Positions 26,757 through 34,972 of a DNA stretch of 52,617 nt are shown one piece after another. The position numbers were made by a program, and so were the translations under genes. Below the pieces are notes generated by a model. That model was not told the origin of the DNA. It ran no database searches and worked only from the letters and a program-made list of their open reading frames with translations. Each line of letters begins with the position of its first letter. The stretch's first letter is position 1. This DNA comes from Bacteroidales bacterium (GTDB taxonomy: Bacteria; Bacteroidota; Bacteroidia; Bacteroidales; Muribaculaceae): NCBI GenBank assembly GCA_019416285.1, contig DXXM01000021.1:1-52617 (forward strand), read 5' to 3'.

Positions 26757-28373
26757 ATGAAAACTATATTAAAATCAACACTTTCCCTCGCGCTTGCGGC
26801 TGGAGTGGGTCTCACATCCTGCGTGGATGAGGTCTATCCAACAAGCAGTGTCTCTCAGGATCAGCTTGAATCTTCCGAGAAGGCTGGCGAGGCCATGATT
26901 TTCGCAATGCCCGGTTTCATGGTCAACTGGAATACGACCGGTGCTGAGTGGCACGGCGATTTCGGTTATTCATCAATGATGCACATCCGCGACTGCATGA
27001 CCGGCGATATGTCTATTCTCGGCATCGGCCTCAACTACAATCAGTGGAGCAACTACACTCAGATTGTTTATCTCGGTCAGAACTATGCTTCGGTTCAGCG
27101 CCTCTGGAACTACTATACCCAGCAGGTCCTTGCCTGCAATAAGGCTCTCGGCACATATCATGCCGGTGTCGAGGATGAAAACGGCAAGGGTGCTCGCGCC
27201 ACAGCTCTCGCTTTCCGTGCAATGACTTATCTTGACATGGCCCGCTGGTATGAATTCCTTCCAAACAACAATACCTCAGCCATCAATGCCGACGGTAACG
27301 ATGTGACACATCTCACCGTTCCCATCGTGACCGAGAATACCACCGAGGAAGAGGCCCGCAATAATCCGCGAGCAACACGTGAGGAGATGTTTAACTTCAT
27401 CCTCTCCGACCTTAAATATGCTGAGGAGAATATAGGAAATGCTCACTACGGCACAATCCTTCTTCCTGACCTCGGCTGCGTCTACGGTCTTTATAGCCGT
27501 CTCTACATGTGGGTTGAGGATTATGCAAAAGCTGCAGAGTATGCTCAGAAAGCAATTTCTGCAAGCGGTTGCACTCCCCTTGACAAAGAAACCTGGACCA
27601 ATATTAATTCCGGCTTCAATACTCTTGACAATCCTTCGTGGATGTGGGGTTTGAAATTTGAGAAAGAAAATGAAGCTGTCCAGACCGGTATATGCAACTG
27701 GACTTCGATGATGAGCCCCGAGGCAAGCTATGGCTATGCGGCTGTAGGTGCCTGCCCGATAGTAGATGCCGCTATGTATGCCCGCATTTCTGACACAGAC
27801 TTCCGTAAGCTCTCATGGATTGTTCCGAGTCCGTCAAGTCCTCTCTTATATGACTTCCCTCTTCTTGTTGAGGAGGACCGCGCGTTCTATGTCTACAATT
27901 TCCCCTACGCATCCATTAAGTTCCGTCCCGGCATGGGTAATACCTCCGACTTCAACGTAGGTTCTGCTACGGCCGTTCCTGTGATGCGCGTTGAGGAAAT
28001 GTGGTTCAACTACATCGAATCAGTGGCTCACACCAATCCCGCCCAGGGCAAGCAGCTTCTTGAGCAGTTCATGACCACTTACCGCGATCCGAACTATACA
28101 TGTGAAGTGACAGATCAGGACGCAGTAATCGAGGAAATCGTGTTCCAGAAACGAGTTGAGCTGTGGGGAGAGGGCCACACTCTCTTTGACATCAAGCGTC
28201 TCAACTACTCTGTCACACGTAAATATGAAGGCTCTAACTTCTATGAGGAATCACAGAAGAATACTGTCGGCCGTCCTGCATGGATGAATATGGTAATGGT
28301 CCAGACCGAGGGCAACAATAATAAGGCTGTTGCCGAATGGAACAACCCTGATATTCCCGATAACTATGAATAA
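26757..28373 (+). CDS. RagB/SusD family nutrient-binding outer-membrane lipoprotein (pair 2)
   Basis: A 538-residue SusD-like lipoprotein with lipobox Cys22 (GLTSCVDE). Helical TPR-like part near ARATALAFRAMTYLDMARWYEF; C-terminal SusD signature EIVFQKRVELWGEGHTLFDIKRLN. It resembles SusD 3 (pattern MWG...ETGICN, WGEG...FD.KRL) more than SusD 1. It should cap SusC 2 at the surface. Ends operon 2, followed by the shared terminator. Substrate unknown. Confidence 0.95.
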   Translation: MKTILKSTLSLALAAGVGLTSCVDEVYPTSSVSQDQLESSEKAGEAMIFAMPGFMVNWNTTGAEWHGDFGYSSMMHIRDCMTGDMSILGIGLNYNQWSNYTQIVYLGQNYASVQRLWNYYTQQVLACNKALGTYHAGVEDENGKGARATALAFRAMTYLDMARWYEFLPNNNTSAINADGNDVTHLTVPIVTENTTEEEARNNPRATREEMFNFILSDLKYAEENIGNAHYGTILLPDLGCVYGLYSRLYMWVEDYAKAAEYAQKAISASGCTPLDKETWTNINSGFNTLDNPSWMWGLKFEKENEAVQTGICNWTSMMSPEASYGYAAVGACPIVDAAMYARISDTDFRKLSWIVPSPSSPLLYDFPLLVEEDRAFYVYNFPYASIKFRPGMGNTSDFNVGSATAVPVMRVEEMWFNYIESVAHTNPAQGKQLLEQFMTTYRDPNYTCEVTDQDAVIEEIVFQKRVELWGEGHTLFDIKRLNYSVTRKYEGSNFYEESQKNTVGRPAWMNMVMVQTEGNNNKAVAEWNNPDIPDNYE

Positions 28374-28419
28374 TATCTGAATTATTCTATACACTACATA
28401 AATTTTGAACATCAGACTG

Positions 28420-28454
28420 AGGCCCCGGGTTCGTGAGAATCCGGGGCCTTTTTG
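28420..28454 (+). terminator. Terminator of SusC/SusD operon 2
   Basis: AGGCCCCGG/CCGGGGCCT stem, extended by GTTC/GAAT around GTGA, then TTTTTG. The 30 bases before it (ACTACATAAATTTTGAAC, then ATCAGACTG) recur before the terminator of operon 3. Confidence 0.85.
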
Positions 28455-28484
28455 TGTTGTCTAAACTTTTTATATTTATGGAAT

Positions 28485-29150
28485 TTACACGTCCTGCTGC
28501 CTGACGATGCGGAATGACTTGCCGTCGTAATGGAAATCGAGTAGCCGCATGGAGTGGAGGCGGACCACGGTATCCTCGGCCGTCGCACGCGAGATGCGGG
28601 CAGATTTCATATAGTCCTCCACAGCCACCGGGCCCTCATCGAGCATGTCGATAAGACACTGTTCAGCCGACGAAAGCGAGAGGAGCATCCCCTCGCCGCT
28701 GTCGGCCGAAGCTATCCATGCGCGCACCATCAGTTCCGGAGCGAGTATATTCTCGTCGCGCACGCGATAGTATGCCCGGCGGGAACCGTCGGACTCAAGC
28801 ACCACCACCGGGCGGCGTGAGGCGCGGTCTATTTCGATTCGCAACACAATTTTGTCGCCGTCCGTGCGGAAGGCGGTCACATGCACATCCTGAGCCGGGC
28901 GGCAATACATCTGCGCCGCCTGCTCGATAACATAGATATCCTCCTCGTTGCGCACTCCGGCTATCACGCCGTTGTCCTTGACGCCGACGAGCAGACGGCC
29001 CCCGTCGTTGTTGGCGAAGGCTGAGATGCTGCGCGCTATCTTGCGGGCGTCGGAAATGGCGAACTTGAAGTCCTGATGCTCGTGCTCACCCTCCTCGATG
29101 AGCGAGGCTATGTAGTATTTTCCTTTTATTCCTCTGAGGTCTTTCATCAC
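28485..29150 (-). CDS. AlbA_2 (Schlafen-type) domain protein
   Basis: A 221-residue protein whose first half is an AlbA_2/Schlafen domain: EHEHQDFKFAI, ARSISAFANNDGGRLLVGVKDNGVIAGV at about 38-65 and IVLRIEIDRASRRPVVV near 110-126. The C-terminal part (about 155-221) looks like a small winged helix (SSAEQCLIDMLDEGPVAVEDYMKSARISRATAEDTVVRL). That pairing suggests a nucleic-acid-binding or regulatory protein. Its start overlaps the luxS stop by 4 bases, so it is translationally coupled to the activated-methyl-cycle genes. Exact function unknown. Confidence 0.82.
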   Translation of the reverse strand: MMKDLRGIKGKYYIASLIEEGEHEHQDFKFAISDARKIARSISAFANNDGGRLLVGVKDNGVIAGVRNEEDIYVIEQAAQMYCRPAQDVHVTAFRTDGDKIVLRIEIDRASRRPVVVLESDGSRRAYYRVRDENILAPELMVRAWIASADSGEGMLLSLSSAEQCLIDMLDEGPVAVEDYMKSARISRATAEDTVVRLHSMRLLDFHYDGKSFRIVRQQDV

Positions 29151-29629
29151 TGCGGATAGACAAGGTTTTCGGGCCTGATATCTGCAAGAACTTCCGTGAG
29201 ATAGCGTCGGGCCGCACGGCGCGCAGCCTCAAGATCCATGAACGACCAGTTGCCGCAGTCGCGCGGACTCGCTCCGGGAACCTCGCCCTCAAAACCGGCT
29301 ATGAAATCCATGGTATCACGCATGAGGTCGACCACATCGGCCGAATCAAGCTCGCCCTGCACTATCAGATAGTTGCCGGTGCAGCATCCCATCGGGCCCC
29401 AGTAGACAATCCGCTCTTTCCACCGGGGATTGTTGCGGAGGTAAGTGGCGGCAAGATGCTCCATGGCGTGGAGCGCCTCGGGAGTGAGAGCCGGCTCGCG
29501 GTTTGGCTCGGTCATGCGTATGTCGAAAGTGGTAAGTACGTCGCCCGACGGTGTCACGTCACGACGCGAAACATATATCCCGCGCAAGAGGCGGTTATGG
29601 TCAATGGTAAAACTCGGAATCTTTTGCAT
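29147..29629 (-). CDS. luxS: S-ribosylhomocysteine lyase (AI-2 synthase)
   Basis: 160 residues from the ATG at 29629 (MQKIPSFTIDHN). An in-frame ATG seven codons earlier lies in the adjoining repeat and is probably not used. Metal ligands His54 and His58 (HAMEHLAATYLR) and Cys125 (RDCGNWSF) sit at family positions; GPMGCCTGNYL is a signature. It cleaves S-ribosylhomocysteine to homocysteine and DPD, the AI-2 precursor, using the product of the MtnN encoded just upstream. Confidence 0.96.
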   Translation of the reverse strand: MQKIPSFTIDHNRLLRGIYVSRRDVTPSGDVLTTFDIRMTEPNREPALTPEALHAMEHLAATYLRNNPRWKERIVYWGPMGCCTGNYLIVQGELDSADVVDLMRDTMDFIAGFEGEVPGASPRDCGNWSFMDLEAARRAARRYLTEVLADIRPENLVYPQ

Positions 29630-29636
29630 TTTATCT

Positions 29637-29756
29637 AATTCATAATTCACAATTCATAATTCATAATAAAGCTACGCGTTTTACGCGGCAAGACTTATCT
29701 GACATTGCATTATTAAATGCAAATTATTGTGCATTATGAATTATGAATTGTGCATT
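29637..29756. repeat. AT-rich inverted repeat between mtnN and luxS
   Basis: Left part (29637-29669) repeats AATTCATAATTCA; right part (29724-29756) is the near reverse complement with GCATTATGAATTATG. The right arm runs into mtnN and supplies its last codons and TAA stop. Same word family as in the trpG-trpD spacer. Confidence 0.75.
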
Positions 29757-30415
29757 AAATTAATTGTTTCTTTCACGATTGCGAAGGATTTTTGCGGGGC
29801 TTCTTCCCAGAAATCCTCATACTGGCGGGAGTTGTCGTGTGAGCACCAGGGGGTGTCGCTGATGACGCGCAGACACATGAAGGGCACTTTGCGTTGGCAG
29901 CACACCTGGGCTATGGCGGCCGATTCCATGTCGACGGCCATCACATCTGGGAAATGTCCGCGGATGGTGTCGATTTCGTCCTTAGAGCTGATAAAGAGCT
30001 CTCCGGAAGCTATCAGGCCATGTTTCACACCCTCCTGCGCGCCGATTTCGGGCAGGCGTGCGGGGAAGAAGCGCGGAGAGCCGGGGACACGGCCCCACTC
30101 CTCGCCGATACACCAGAAATCGTGGTGGACGAGGCGGTCGGCGATGACAACGTCCATCACGGCTACTTCATCGCCTGCTCCGGCGGCCACGCCGGTGTTT
30201 ATGACGAGTTCCGGGCCGAAAGAGTCGATGAGGCTGACGGCGCCCACGGCGGCGTTGACTTTGCCGATGCCACACTGCATCACGGCAACCTCATTGTCGC
30301 CGATGCGTCCTACGTGGTAAGTGACGGACCCCTTGCTGACGGTCGACGCGTCGGCAAGCAGGGGAAGTATGAGGGCCAGCTCCTTCTGCATGGCCACTAT
30401 TATGCCTATTTTCAT
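29741..30415 (-). CDS. mtnN: 5'-methylthioadenosine/S-adenosylhomocysteine nucleosidase
   Basis: 224 residues. Catalytic Glu12 (VAMQKELAL), Glu164 (VDMESAAIAQV) and Asp187 (VISDTPW) match the MTAN pattern; NTGVAAGAG is the phosphorylase-like loop. It removes adenine from SAH and MTA, producing S-ribosylhomocysteine for LuxS. It lies between tatC (30 bases) and luxS. The last four residues (MHNS) come from the inverted-repeat arm. Confidence 0.95.
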   Translation of the reverse strand: MKIGIIVAMQKELALILPLLADASTVSKGSVTYHVGRIGDNEVAVMQCGIGKVNAAVGAVSLIDSFGPELVINTGVAAGAGDEVAVMDVVIADRLVHHDFWCIGEEWGRVPGSPRFFPARLPEIGAQEGVKHGLIASGELFISSKDEIDTIRGHFPDVMAVDMESAAIAQVCCQRKVPFMCLRVISDTPWCSHDNSRQYEDFWEEAPQKSFAIVKETINLMHNS

Positions 30416-30445
30416 GATGATTATAGTTTTTACTTGATTACAGTA

Positions 30446-31252
30446 TCAGGATTGTGGAACGGCATTGGAAGCCGTTTTCTTAGCCGGCACAGCGAAAGCC
30501 GAGAGTTCCCATAGCAGATAGAGCGGTAGGAACACGACGAGGAGAGTGAAGGGGTCGCCCGTCGGGGTGATGACGGCGGCCAGTATGAGGAGCACCACTA
30601 TGGCGTGGCGCCGGTAGGCCGAGAAGAGTTCCCGCGTCAGGAAGCCGGTCTTACCCACCATCCATGCCACGAGAGGGAGCTCGAACACTATCCCCATCAC
30701 CAGTATGAGCATGAGGAAATTATCCATATATGAGTCGAGCGAAATCTGATTGGGTATCATGGCGCTCAACTGATAGTCGGCGAGAAAGCGTAGGGTGAGG
30801 GGAAAGACGAGGAAGTAGCCGGTGGCGACTCCGAGAAAAAACATCAGGTTGCCGAAAAGGAAGGCCGTGCGGACGCCACGCTTCTCCTCCTCATAGAGTC
30901 CCGGGGCCACGAAGCCCCACAGGAGATAGACACACATCGGGAAGCCTATCACCACGGCGAGCCAGAAGGAGGTGGACATGTGGATGAAAAACTGCGAGGC
31001 GAGGCGGATGTTGATTAGCTGCACGTCGAATGTCCCGGTGGCAGACTCCGGAAGGAGCCCCGAGCCGGAGAGGTTGCCGAGCCAGCGGTAGAGAATGAAG
31101 TCGGAATGGCAGGGGGCAAGAATCACGGAGTCGAAGATATAGGGCATGGCCGCGAATATCACGCATGTGAGCACGGCAAGCAGCGCCGCCACACGGATGA
31201 GCACTCCGCGCAGGGCCTCTGCGTGGTCCCAGAAATTCATCTCCGGACTCAC
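30446..31252 (-). CDS. tatC: Sec-independent (twin-arginine) translocase subunit TatC
   Basis: A 268-residue, six-helix membrane protein that recognises twin-arginine signals. Family features: N-terminal MNFWDHAEALRGVLIR with the key Glu/Leu-Arg pair, the FxxY-like periplasmic region, and GFVAPGLYEEEKRGV before helix 3 (FLFGNLMFFLGVATGYFLVFPLTLRFL). Overlaps tatA by 4 bases. Confidence 0.95.
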   Translation of the reverse strand: MSPEMNFWDHAEALRGVLIRVAALLAVLTCVIFAAMPYIFDSVILAPCHSDFILYRWLGNLSGSGLLPESATGTFDVQLINIRLASQFFIHMSTSFWLAVVIGFPMCVYLLWGFVAPGLYEEEKRGVRTAFLFGNLMFFLGVATGYFLVFPLTLRFLADYQLSAMIPNQISLDSYMDNFLMLILVMGIVFELPLVAWMVGKTGFLTRELFSAYRRHAIVVLLILAAVITPTGDPFTLLVVFLPLYLLWELSAFAVPAKKTASNAVPQS

Positions 31253-31497
31253 TTCTCGTCGGCGGCTGTTGAGGATGTCGATTCAGTATTGGCCGCGCCG
31301 GGAGCCTGCTTTTTCCCCGGCTCCGGAGTGGTGTTGATTTCGTTGACGGCCTCGTTCATGCCCTGCTTGAACATGCTGATTCCCTTGCCCATGCTGCGGG
31401 CAAGTTCCGGGATGCGTTTAGCTCCGAAAAGCAGTATGATGACAACGAATATTATAATCATCTCGCCTGTGCCGAGATTGAGGAAACAAGGAGTCAT
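31249..31497 (-). CDS. tatA: Twin-arginine translocase TatA/TatB-type subunit
   Basis: 82 residues: a short N-terminal part, one membrane helix about 9-25 (GEMIIIFVVIILLFGAKRIPELARSMG), the FGxxxxP hinge, an amphipathic helix and an acidic/Ser-Thr tail. Only one TatA-like gene is present here, as in minimal TatAC systems, so it may do both TatA and TatB work. First gene of the tatA-tatC-mtnN-luxS-AlbA_2 run. Confidence 0.92.
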   Translation of the reverse strand: MTPCFLNLGTGEMIIIFVVIILLFGAKRIPELARSMGKGISMFKQGMNEAVNEINTTPEPGKKQAPGAANTESTSSTAADEK

Positions 31498-31506
31498 TGC
31501 GTTAGT

Positions 31507-31620
31507 TCAGAGGTTAAAGTTGAAAGTTTAAAATTGAAAGTTTAAAGTTCAGAATTCGAAGCTGAGAGTCGGATGCTCGAAATTTCAGATTTTCAAGTTC
31601 GGAATCTGAACTTTAAGGGC
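31507..31620. repeat. Degenerate AAAGTTTAAA repeats and inverted repeat in the tat leader
   Basis: TTGAAAGTTTAAA occurs twice in tandem (about 31520-31545), and TTTAAAGTTCAGAATTC (about 31536) faces GAATCTGAACTTTAAG (about 31603). The block lies in the predicted 5' UTR of tatA and would fold into a long stem-loop. The rest of the 31498-31871 gap holds only the two promoters listed. Confidence 0.6.
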
Positions 31621-31631
31621 TTATCCGGATG

Positions 31632-31639
31632 CAAAGTTA
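31632..31639 (-). promoter_or_regulatory. -7 box of the tat operon
   Basis: TAACTTTG on the minus strand, 135 bases before the tatA ATG; no clear -33 box. Confidence 0.5.
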
Positions 31640-31736
31640 GTGATTTTTTTGCGGATGCGGTGTGAAAAGCTGTGAGCGGGCGGCGGAGTCATTGTTAAAA
31701 ATGGTTTTTGAACCTTAAAATCTTGGCGGAAAAGCG

Positions 31737-31744
31737 TAACTTTG
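31737..31744 (+). promoter_or_regulatory. -7 box of fabD
   Basis: TAACTTTG followed by CACC; the nearest TTTG upstream is 26 bases away, longer than usual. Predicts a 5' UTR of about 120 bases. Confidence 0.5.
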
Positions 31745-31871
31745 CACCTCAAATGGATTTATAGCATGTTTTTATGAATTTCAGGCAATATCATAGCCGA
31801 ACACGCTTCTAATCTGATGACTGAAATCTATATGAATATCAAGTAACTGAAAATACATTTAGAAAGAATCA

Positions 31872-32750
31872 ATGAAAGCTTACGTTTTTCCCGGCCAGGG
31901 AGCCCAGTTCGTAGGAATGGGCAAGGACCTCTACGACAACAATGAGGTCGCAAAAGAGATGTTTGAGAAAGCCAATGAAATCCTCGGTTTCCGAATCACC
32001 GATCTCATGTTTGAAGGCACAGACGAAGATCTCCGTCAGACCAAGGTGACTCAGCCCGCTATTTTCCTCCACTCTGTAATCCTCGCCAAGACCATGGGCG
32101 ACGAGTTCGACCCCTCTATGGTGGCAGGTCACTCGCTCGGCGAGTTCTCCGCTCTCGTTGCAGCCGGTGCACTCAGCTTCGAGGACGGCGTGCGCCTCGT
32201 TTCAGCCCGCGCCCAGGCCATGCAGAAGGCTTGCGAGCTCAAGCCCTCCACAATGGCTGCCGTAATCGCCCTCCCCGACGAGAAGGTTGAGGAAATCTGT
32301 GCCTCAATCCCCGGTATCGTGGTATGCGCTAACTACAACTGCCCCGGCCAGATAGTGATTTCCGGTGAGGAAGAGGCCATCGACGCCGCATGCGAGCAGC
32401 TCAAGGCCGCAGGTGCCAAACGCGCAATGCGTCTTAAAGTAGGCGGCGCTTTCCACTCGCCCTGCATGGAACCTGCCCGCGCTGAACTTGCCGAGGCTAT
32501 CGAAAAGACTGAGTTCCACACTCCTTCAGTGCCCGTCTACCAGAATGTTGACGCCAAGCCTCACACCGATCCCGCTGAAATCAAGGCCAACCTCGTGGCT
32601 CAACTCACCGCTCCCGTCCGCTGGACTCAGAGCGTGCAGAACATGATTGCCGACGGTGCAGACGAGTTCATCGAACTCGGCCCGGGCAAGGTGCTCCAGG
32701 GACTCGTCGGTAAAATCAACCGCGAAGTCGCCACATCAGGCCGTCAGTAA
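31872..32750 (+). CDS. fabD: Malonyl-CoA:ACP transacylase
   Basis: 292 residues; loads malonyl onto acyl carrier protein for fatty-acid synthesis. GQGAQFVGMG at 8-17, nucleophile Ser88 (AGHSLGEFSAL), His195 (GGAFHSPCM) and the PGQIVISG segment near 158-165 are all present. Single domain, normal length, no PKS context. Codon use is markedly Asn-AAC/Gly-GGC rich, as expected of a well-expressed gene. Confidence 0.96.
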   Translation: MKAYVFPGQGAQFVGMGKDLYDNNEVAKEMFEKANEILGFRITDLMFEGTDEDLRQTKVTQPAIFLHSVILAKTMGDEFDPSMVAGHSLGEFSALVAAGALSFEDGVRLVSARAQAMQKACELKPSTMAAVIALPDEKVEEICASIPGIVVCANYNCPGQIVISGEEEAIDAACEQLKAAGAKRAMRLKVGGAFHSPCMEPARAELAEAIEKTEFHTPSVPVYQNVDAKPHTDPAEIKANLVAQLTAPVRWTQSVQNMIADGADEFIELGPGKVLQGLVGKINREVATSGRQ

Positions 32751-32793
32751 TCCCCGGAAGTGAACCCGAAAGGAACCAAAGACGTTTATCATA

Positions 32794-33783
32794 GTGAAAA
32801 AACGCATAAACTATTTTAATATGATCACGCCTCGACAATCCGGAGGGTACACGACTACCGTCATTACAGCGCGTCCGCGCAAGGAGAGTGTGCTGAAGTT
32901 CAGACCACTCACACTCGCCGACATTGAGACCCTGCGCCCGATGTTCGAACAGACCTGCTGCCGCACCTGCGATTTTACAGTCGGCGGCACATTCATGTGG
33001 ACCGACTATTTCGACTATACTTTTTGCATCCTCAATGACACCCTTTTCATCAAGGGTGTCACCGAGGACGACGTCACCCGACCGGCTTTCTCAATCCCCG
33101 TTGGCAAGATGGGGCTTGAGGAGTCGGTCAATATTTTACGCGAACACTGCCGCCGCGAGGGGTGCGAGCTCATATTCTCGGCCGTGCCCGAGATGTATGT
33201 GGCTCCGCTCAAGGCCCTTGGCGCGACAAAGGTCGACAAGCTGGAGGACTGGAGCGACTATCTCTACGACGCCCGGGCCCTCGCCACTCTCAGCGGCAAG
33301 AAGCTCAACAAGAAGCGCAACCACGTGAACCGCTTCGAAGCTGACAACCCCGGCTATACATTCGAGCCGATGACCGCCGCGATGATTCCCGACGTCAGGA
33401 AATTTTTCGAGGCCACACACCTCCCGCTCTCCAAACCGGCACTTGCCATATTCGAGCGCGAGCAGGTGATGCGTGTGCTCGACAATTTCGAAGCCTTCGG
33501 GTTTGAGGGTGCCGTGCTCTCAACTCCGGCCGACGGAATCGTGGCCTTCACACTCGGCGAGGTCAAGGGCGACACGCTCTATACCCACATCGAGAAGATG
33601 AACCACCAGGTCAACGGCGCGGGCGAGACCGTCAACAAGCGTTTCGCCATGATGATGACCGAGCGTCACCCCGAAGTTCGCTATATCAACCGCGAGGATG
33701 ATTCGGGCGACCCGGGACTGCGCTACGCCAAGGAATCGTATCACCCGCTCGAAATGCTCGACAAATACAACGTGGTGTTCTGA
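32794..33783 (+). CDS. DUF2156-like acyltransferase (LPG-synthase C-terminal domain)
   Basis: Up to 329 residues from a GTG at 32794; family members more often begin at a point like the GTG at 32890 (VLKFRPLTLADIETLRPMF), giving 297. The body matches the GNAT-fold PF09924 family: CDFTVGGTFMWTDYF early, LNKKRNHVNRFEADNPGYTFEPMT in the middle and INREDDSGDPGLRYAKESYHP near the end. Such proteins are predicted aminoacyl- or acyltransferases. No membrane segment, so it is cytosolic, unlike MprF. No neighbour reveals the substrate. Confidence 0.78.
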   Translation: MKKRINYFNMITPRQSGGYTTTVITARPRKESVLKFRPLTLADIETLRPMFEQTCCRTCDFTVGGTFMWTDYFDYTFCILNDTLFIKGVTEDDVTRPAFSIPVGKMGLEESVNILREHCRREGCELIFSAVPEMYVAPLKALGATKVDKLEDWSDYLYDARALATLSGKKLNKKRNHVNRFEADNPGYTFEPMTAAMIPDVRKFFEATHLPLSKPALAIFEREQVMRVLDNFEAFGFEGAVLSTPADGIVAFTLGEVKGDTLYTHIEKMNHQVNGAGETVNKRFAMMMTERHPEVRYINREDDSGDPGLRYAKESYHPLEMLDKYNVVF

Positions 33784-33808
33784 AAAATTCGTTTCGGGGC
33801 CTGATTTA

Positions 33809-33838
33809 TTGCCGCCTGGAGGAAAATGAGTAACTTTG
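33809..33838 (+). promoter_or_regulatory. Promoter of metX
   Basis: TTG (33809-33811), 19 bases, TAACTTTG (33831-33838). The box lies downstream of the first in-frame ATG of metX, which argues that translation begins at the later ATG at 33868. Confidence 0.68.
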
Positions 33839-33867
33839 CGGGCAGCAATAGTGTCACTCACGGAAAA

Positions 33868-34878
33868 ATGATCAATTATTATCACCACAACAAGCCATTT
33901 GCCCTTGAACTCGGGGGACAGCTCGACCGGCTCCGGATAGCCTACCACACTTACGGTACACTTAACGAGGATAAAAGCAACGTCATCTGGGTATGCCACG
34001 CGCTGACAGCCAACAGCGACGTGCAGGACTGGTGGCCCCATACCGTCGAGGAGGGAAAATTTCTCGACCCTACGGACAATTTCATAGTCTGCGCCAACAT
34101 TCTCGGCTCGCCCTACGGCACCACGGCGCCACTCCACGAGAATCCCGCCACCGGCAAGCCATATTATAAGGATTTCCCGGCCTACACCATACGCGATATA
34201 GTCAACGCCCACCGCGTCCTGGCCGACGCCCTCGGCATCAGCCACATCTCGACCCTCGTCGGCTGTTCCGTAGGCGGATTCCAGGCTATCGAGTGGGCCG
34301 TCATGGAGCCCGAGCGCTTCGACCGCCTCGTCCTCATGGCCACCGACGCCGTGGCCACTCCCTGGACCATAGCCATCGACGAGACCATGCGTATGTGCAT
34401 CGAGGCCGATCCGACATTCGGCACTCCCGACCCGCAGGGCGGACGCAAGGGGCTCGCAGCCGCCCGCGCAATCGGTCTGCTCAGCTACCGCGGCTATTAC
34501 GGTTACAATCTCACGCAGCGCGACACCGAGGAGCTCCCGGAAGTCCACCGTGCTTGCAGCTATCAGCGGTATCAGGGCGAGAAACTCTGCCGCCGCTTCG
34601 ACGCCTATTCCTACTATGCCATCCTGAACGCCTTCGATACCCACGACGTAGGGCGCGGCCGCGGCGGACTCGACGCAGCCCTCAGACGCATCAAGGCCCG
34701 CACACTCGTCATCGGACTGGAGACCGACATCGTATTCCCTCCGCGCGAGATGCAGGAGCTATGTTCGAAAATACCAGGCGCCGTCTACGGCGAAATCCAT
34801 TCGCCATTCGGCCACGACGGATTCCTTGTCGAATACAATCAGCTCAACAATCTCCTCTATCCCTTCATGAAGCAGTAA
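33868..34878 (+). CDS. metX: Homoserine O-acetyltransferase
   Basis: 336 residues from the ATG at 33868 (MINYYHHNKPFALELGG); the frame opens at 33826, but that ATG lies upstream of the promoter's -7 box. An alpha/beta hydrolase that acetylates homoserine for methionine synthesis. Nucleophile Ser134 (GCSVGGFQA), Asp287 (LETDIVFPP) and His316 (FGHDGFLVEY) form the triad; ANILGSPYGTTAP is typical of the family. No SAM riboswitch fits in the very short 5' UTR. Homoserine acetyl- versus succinyl-transfer cannot be settled by motif alone, but the fold is MetX, not MetA. Confidence 0.93.
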   Translation: MINYYHHNKPFALELGGQLDRLRIAYHTYGTLNEDKSNVIWVCHALTANSDVQDWWPHTVEEGKFLDPTDNFIVCANILGSPYGTTAPLHENPATGKPYYKDFPAYTIRDIVNAHRVLADALGISHISTLVGCSVGGFQAIEWAVMEPERFDRLVLMATDAVATPWTIAIDETMRMCIEADPTFGTPDPQGGRKGLAAARAIGLLSYRGYYGYNLTQRDTEELPEVHRACSYQRYQGEKLCRRFDAYSYYAILNAFDTHDVGRGRGGLDAALRRIKARTLVIGLETDIVFPPREMQELCSKIPGAVYGEIHSPFGHDGFLVEYNQLNNLLYPFMKQ

Positions 34879-34972
34879 TCCCCACATACGATATTCCGAC
34901 GTCAGGGGCACGATTTATCGCGCCCCTGACGTCATGTCAAATCACAATCCGACACATTAATCAGAAAAAACA

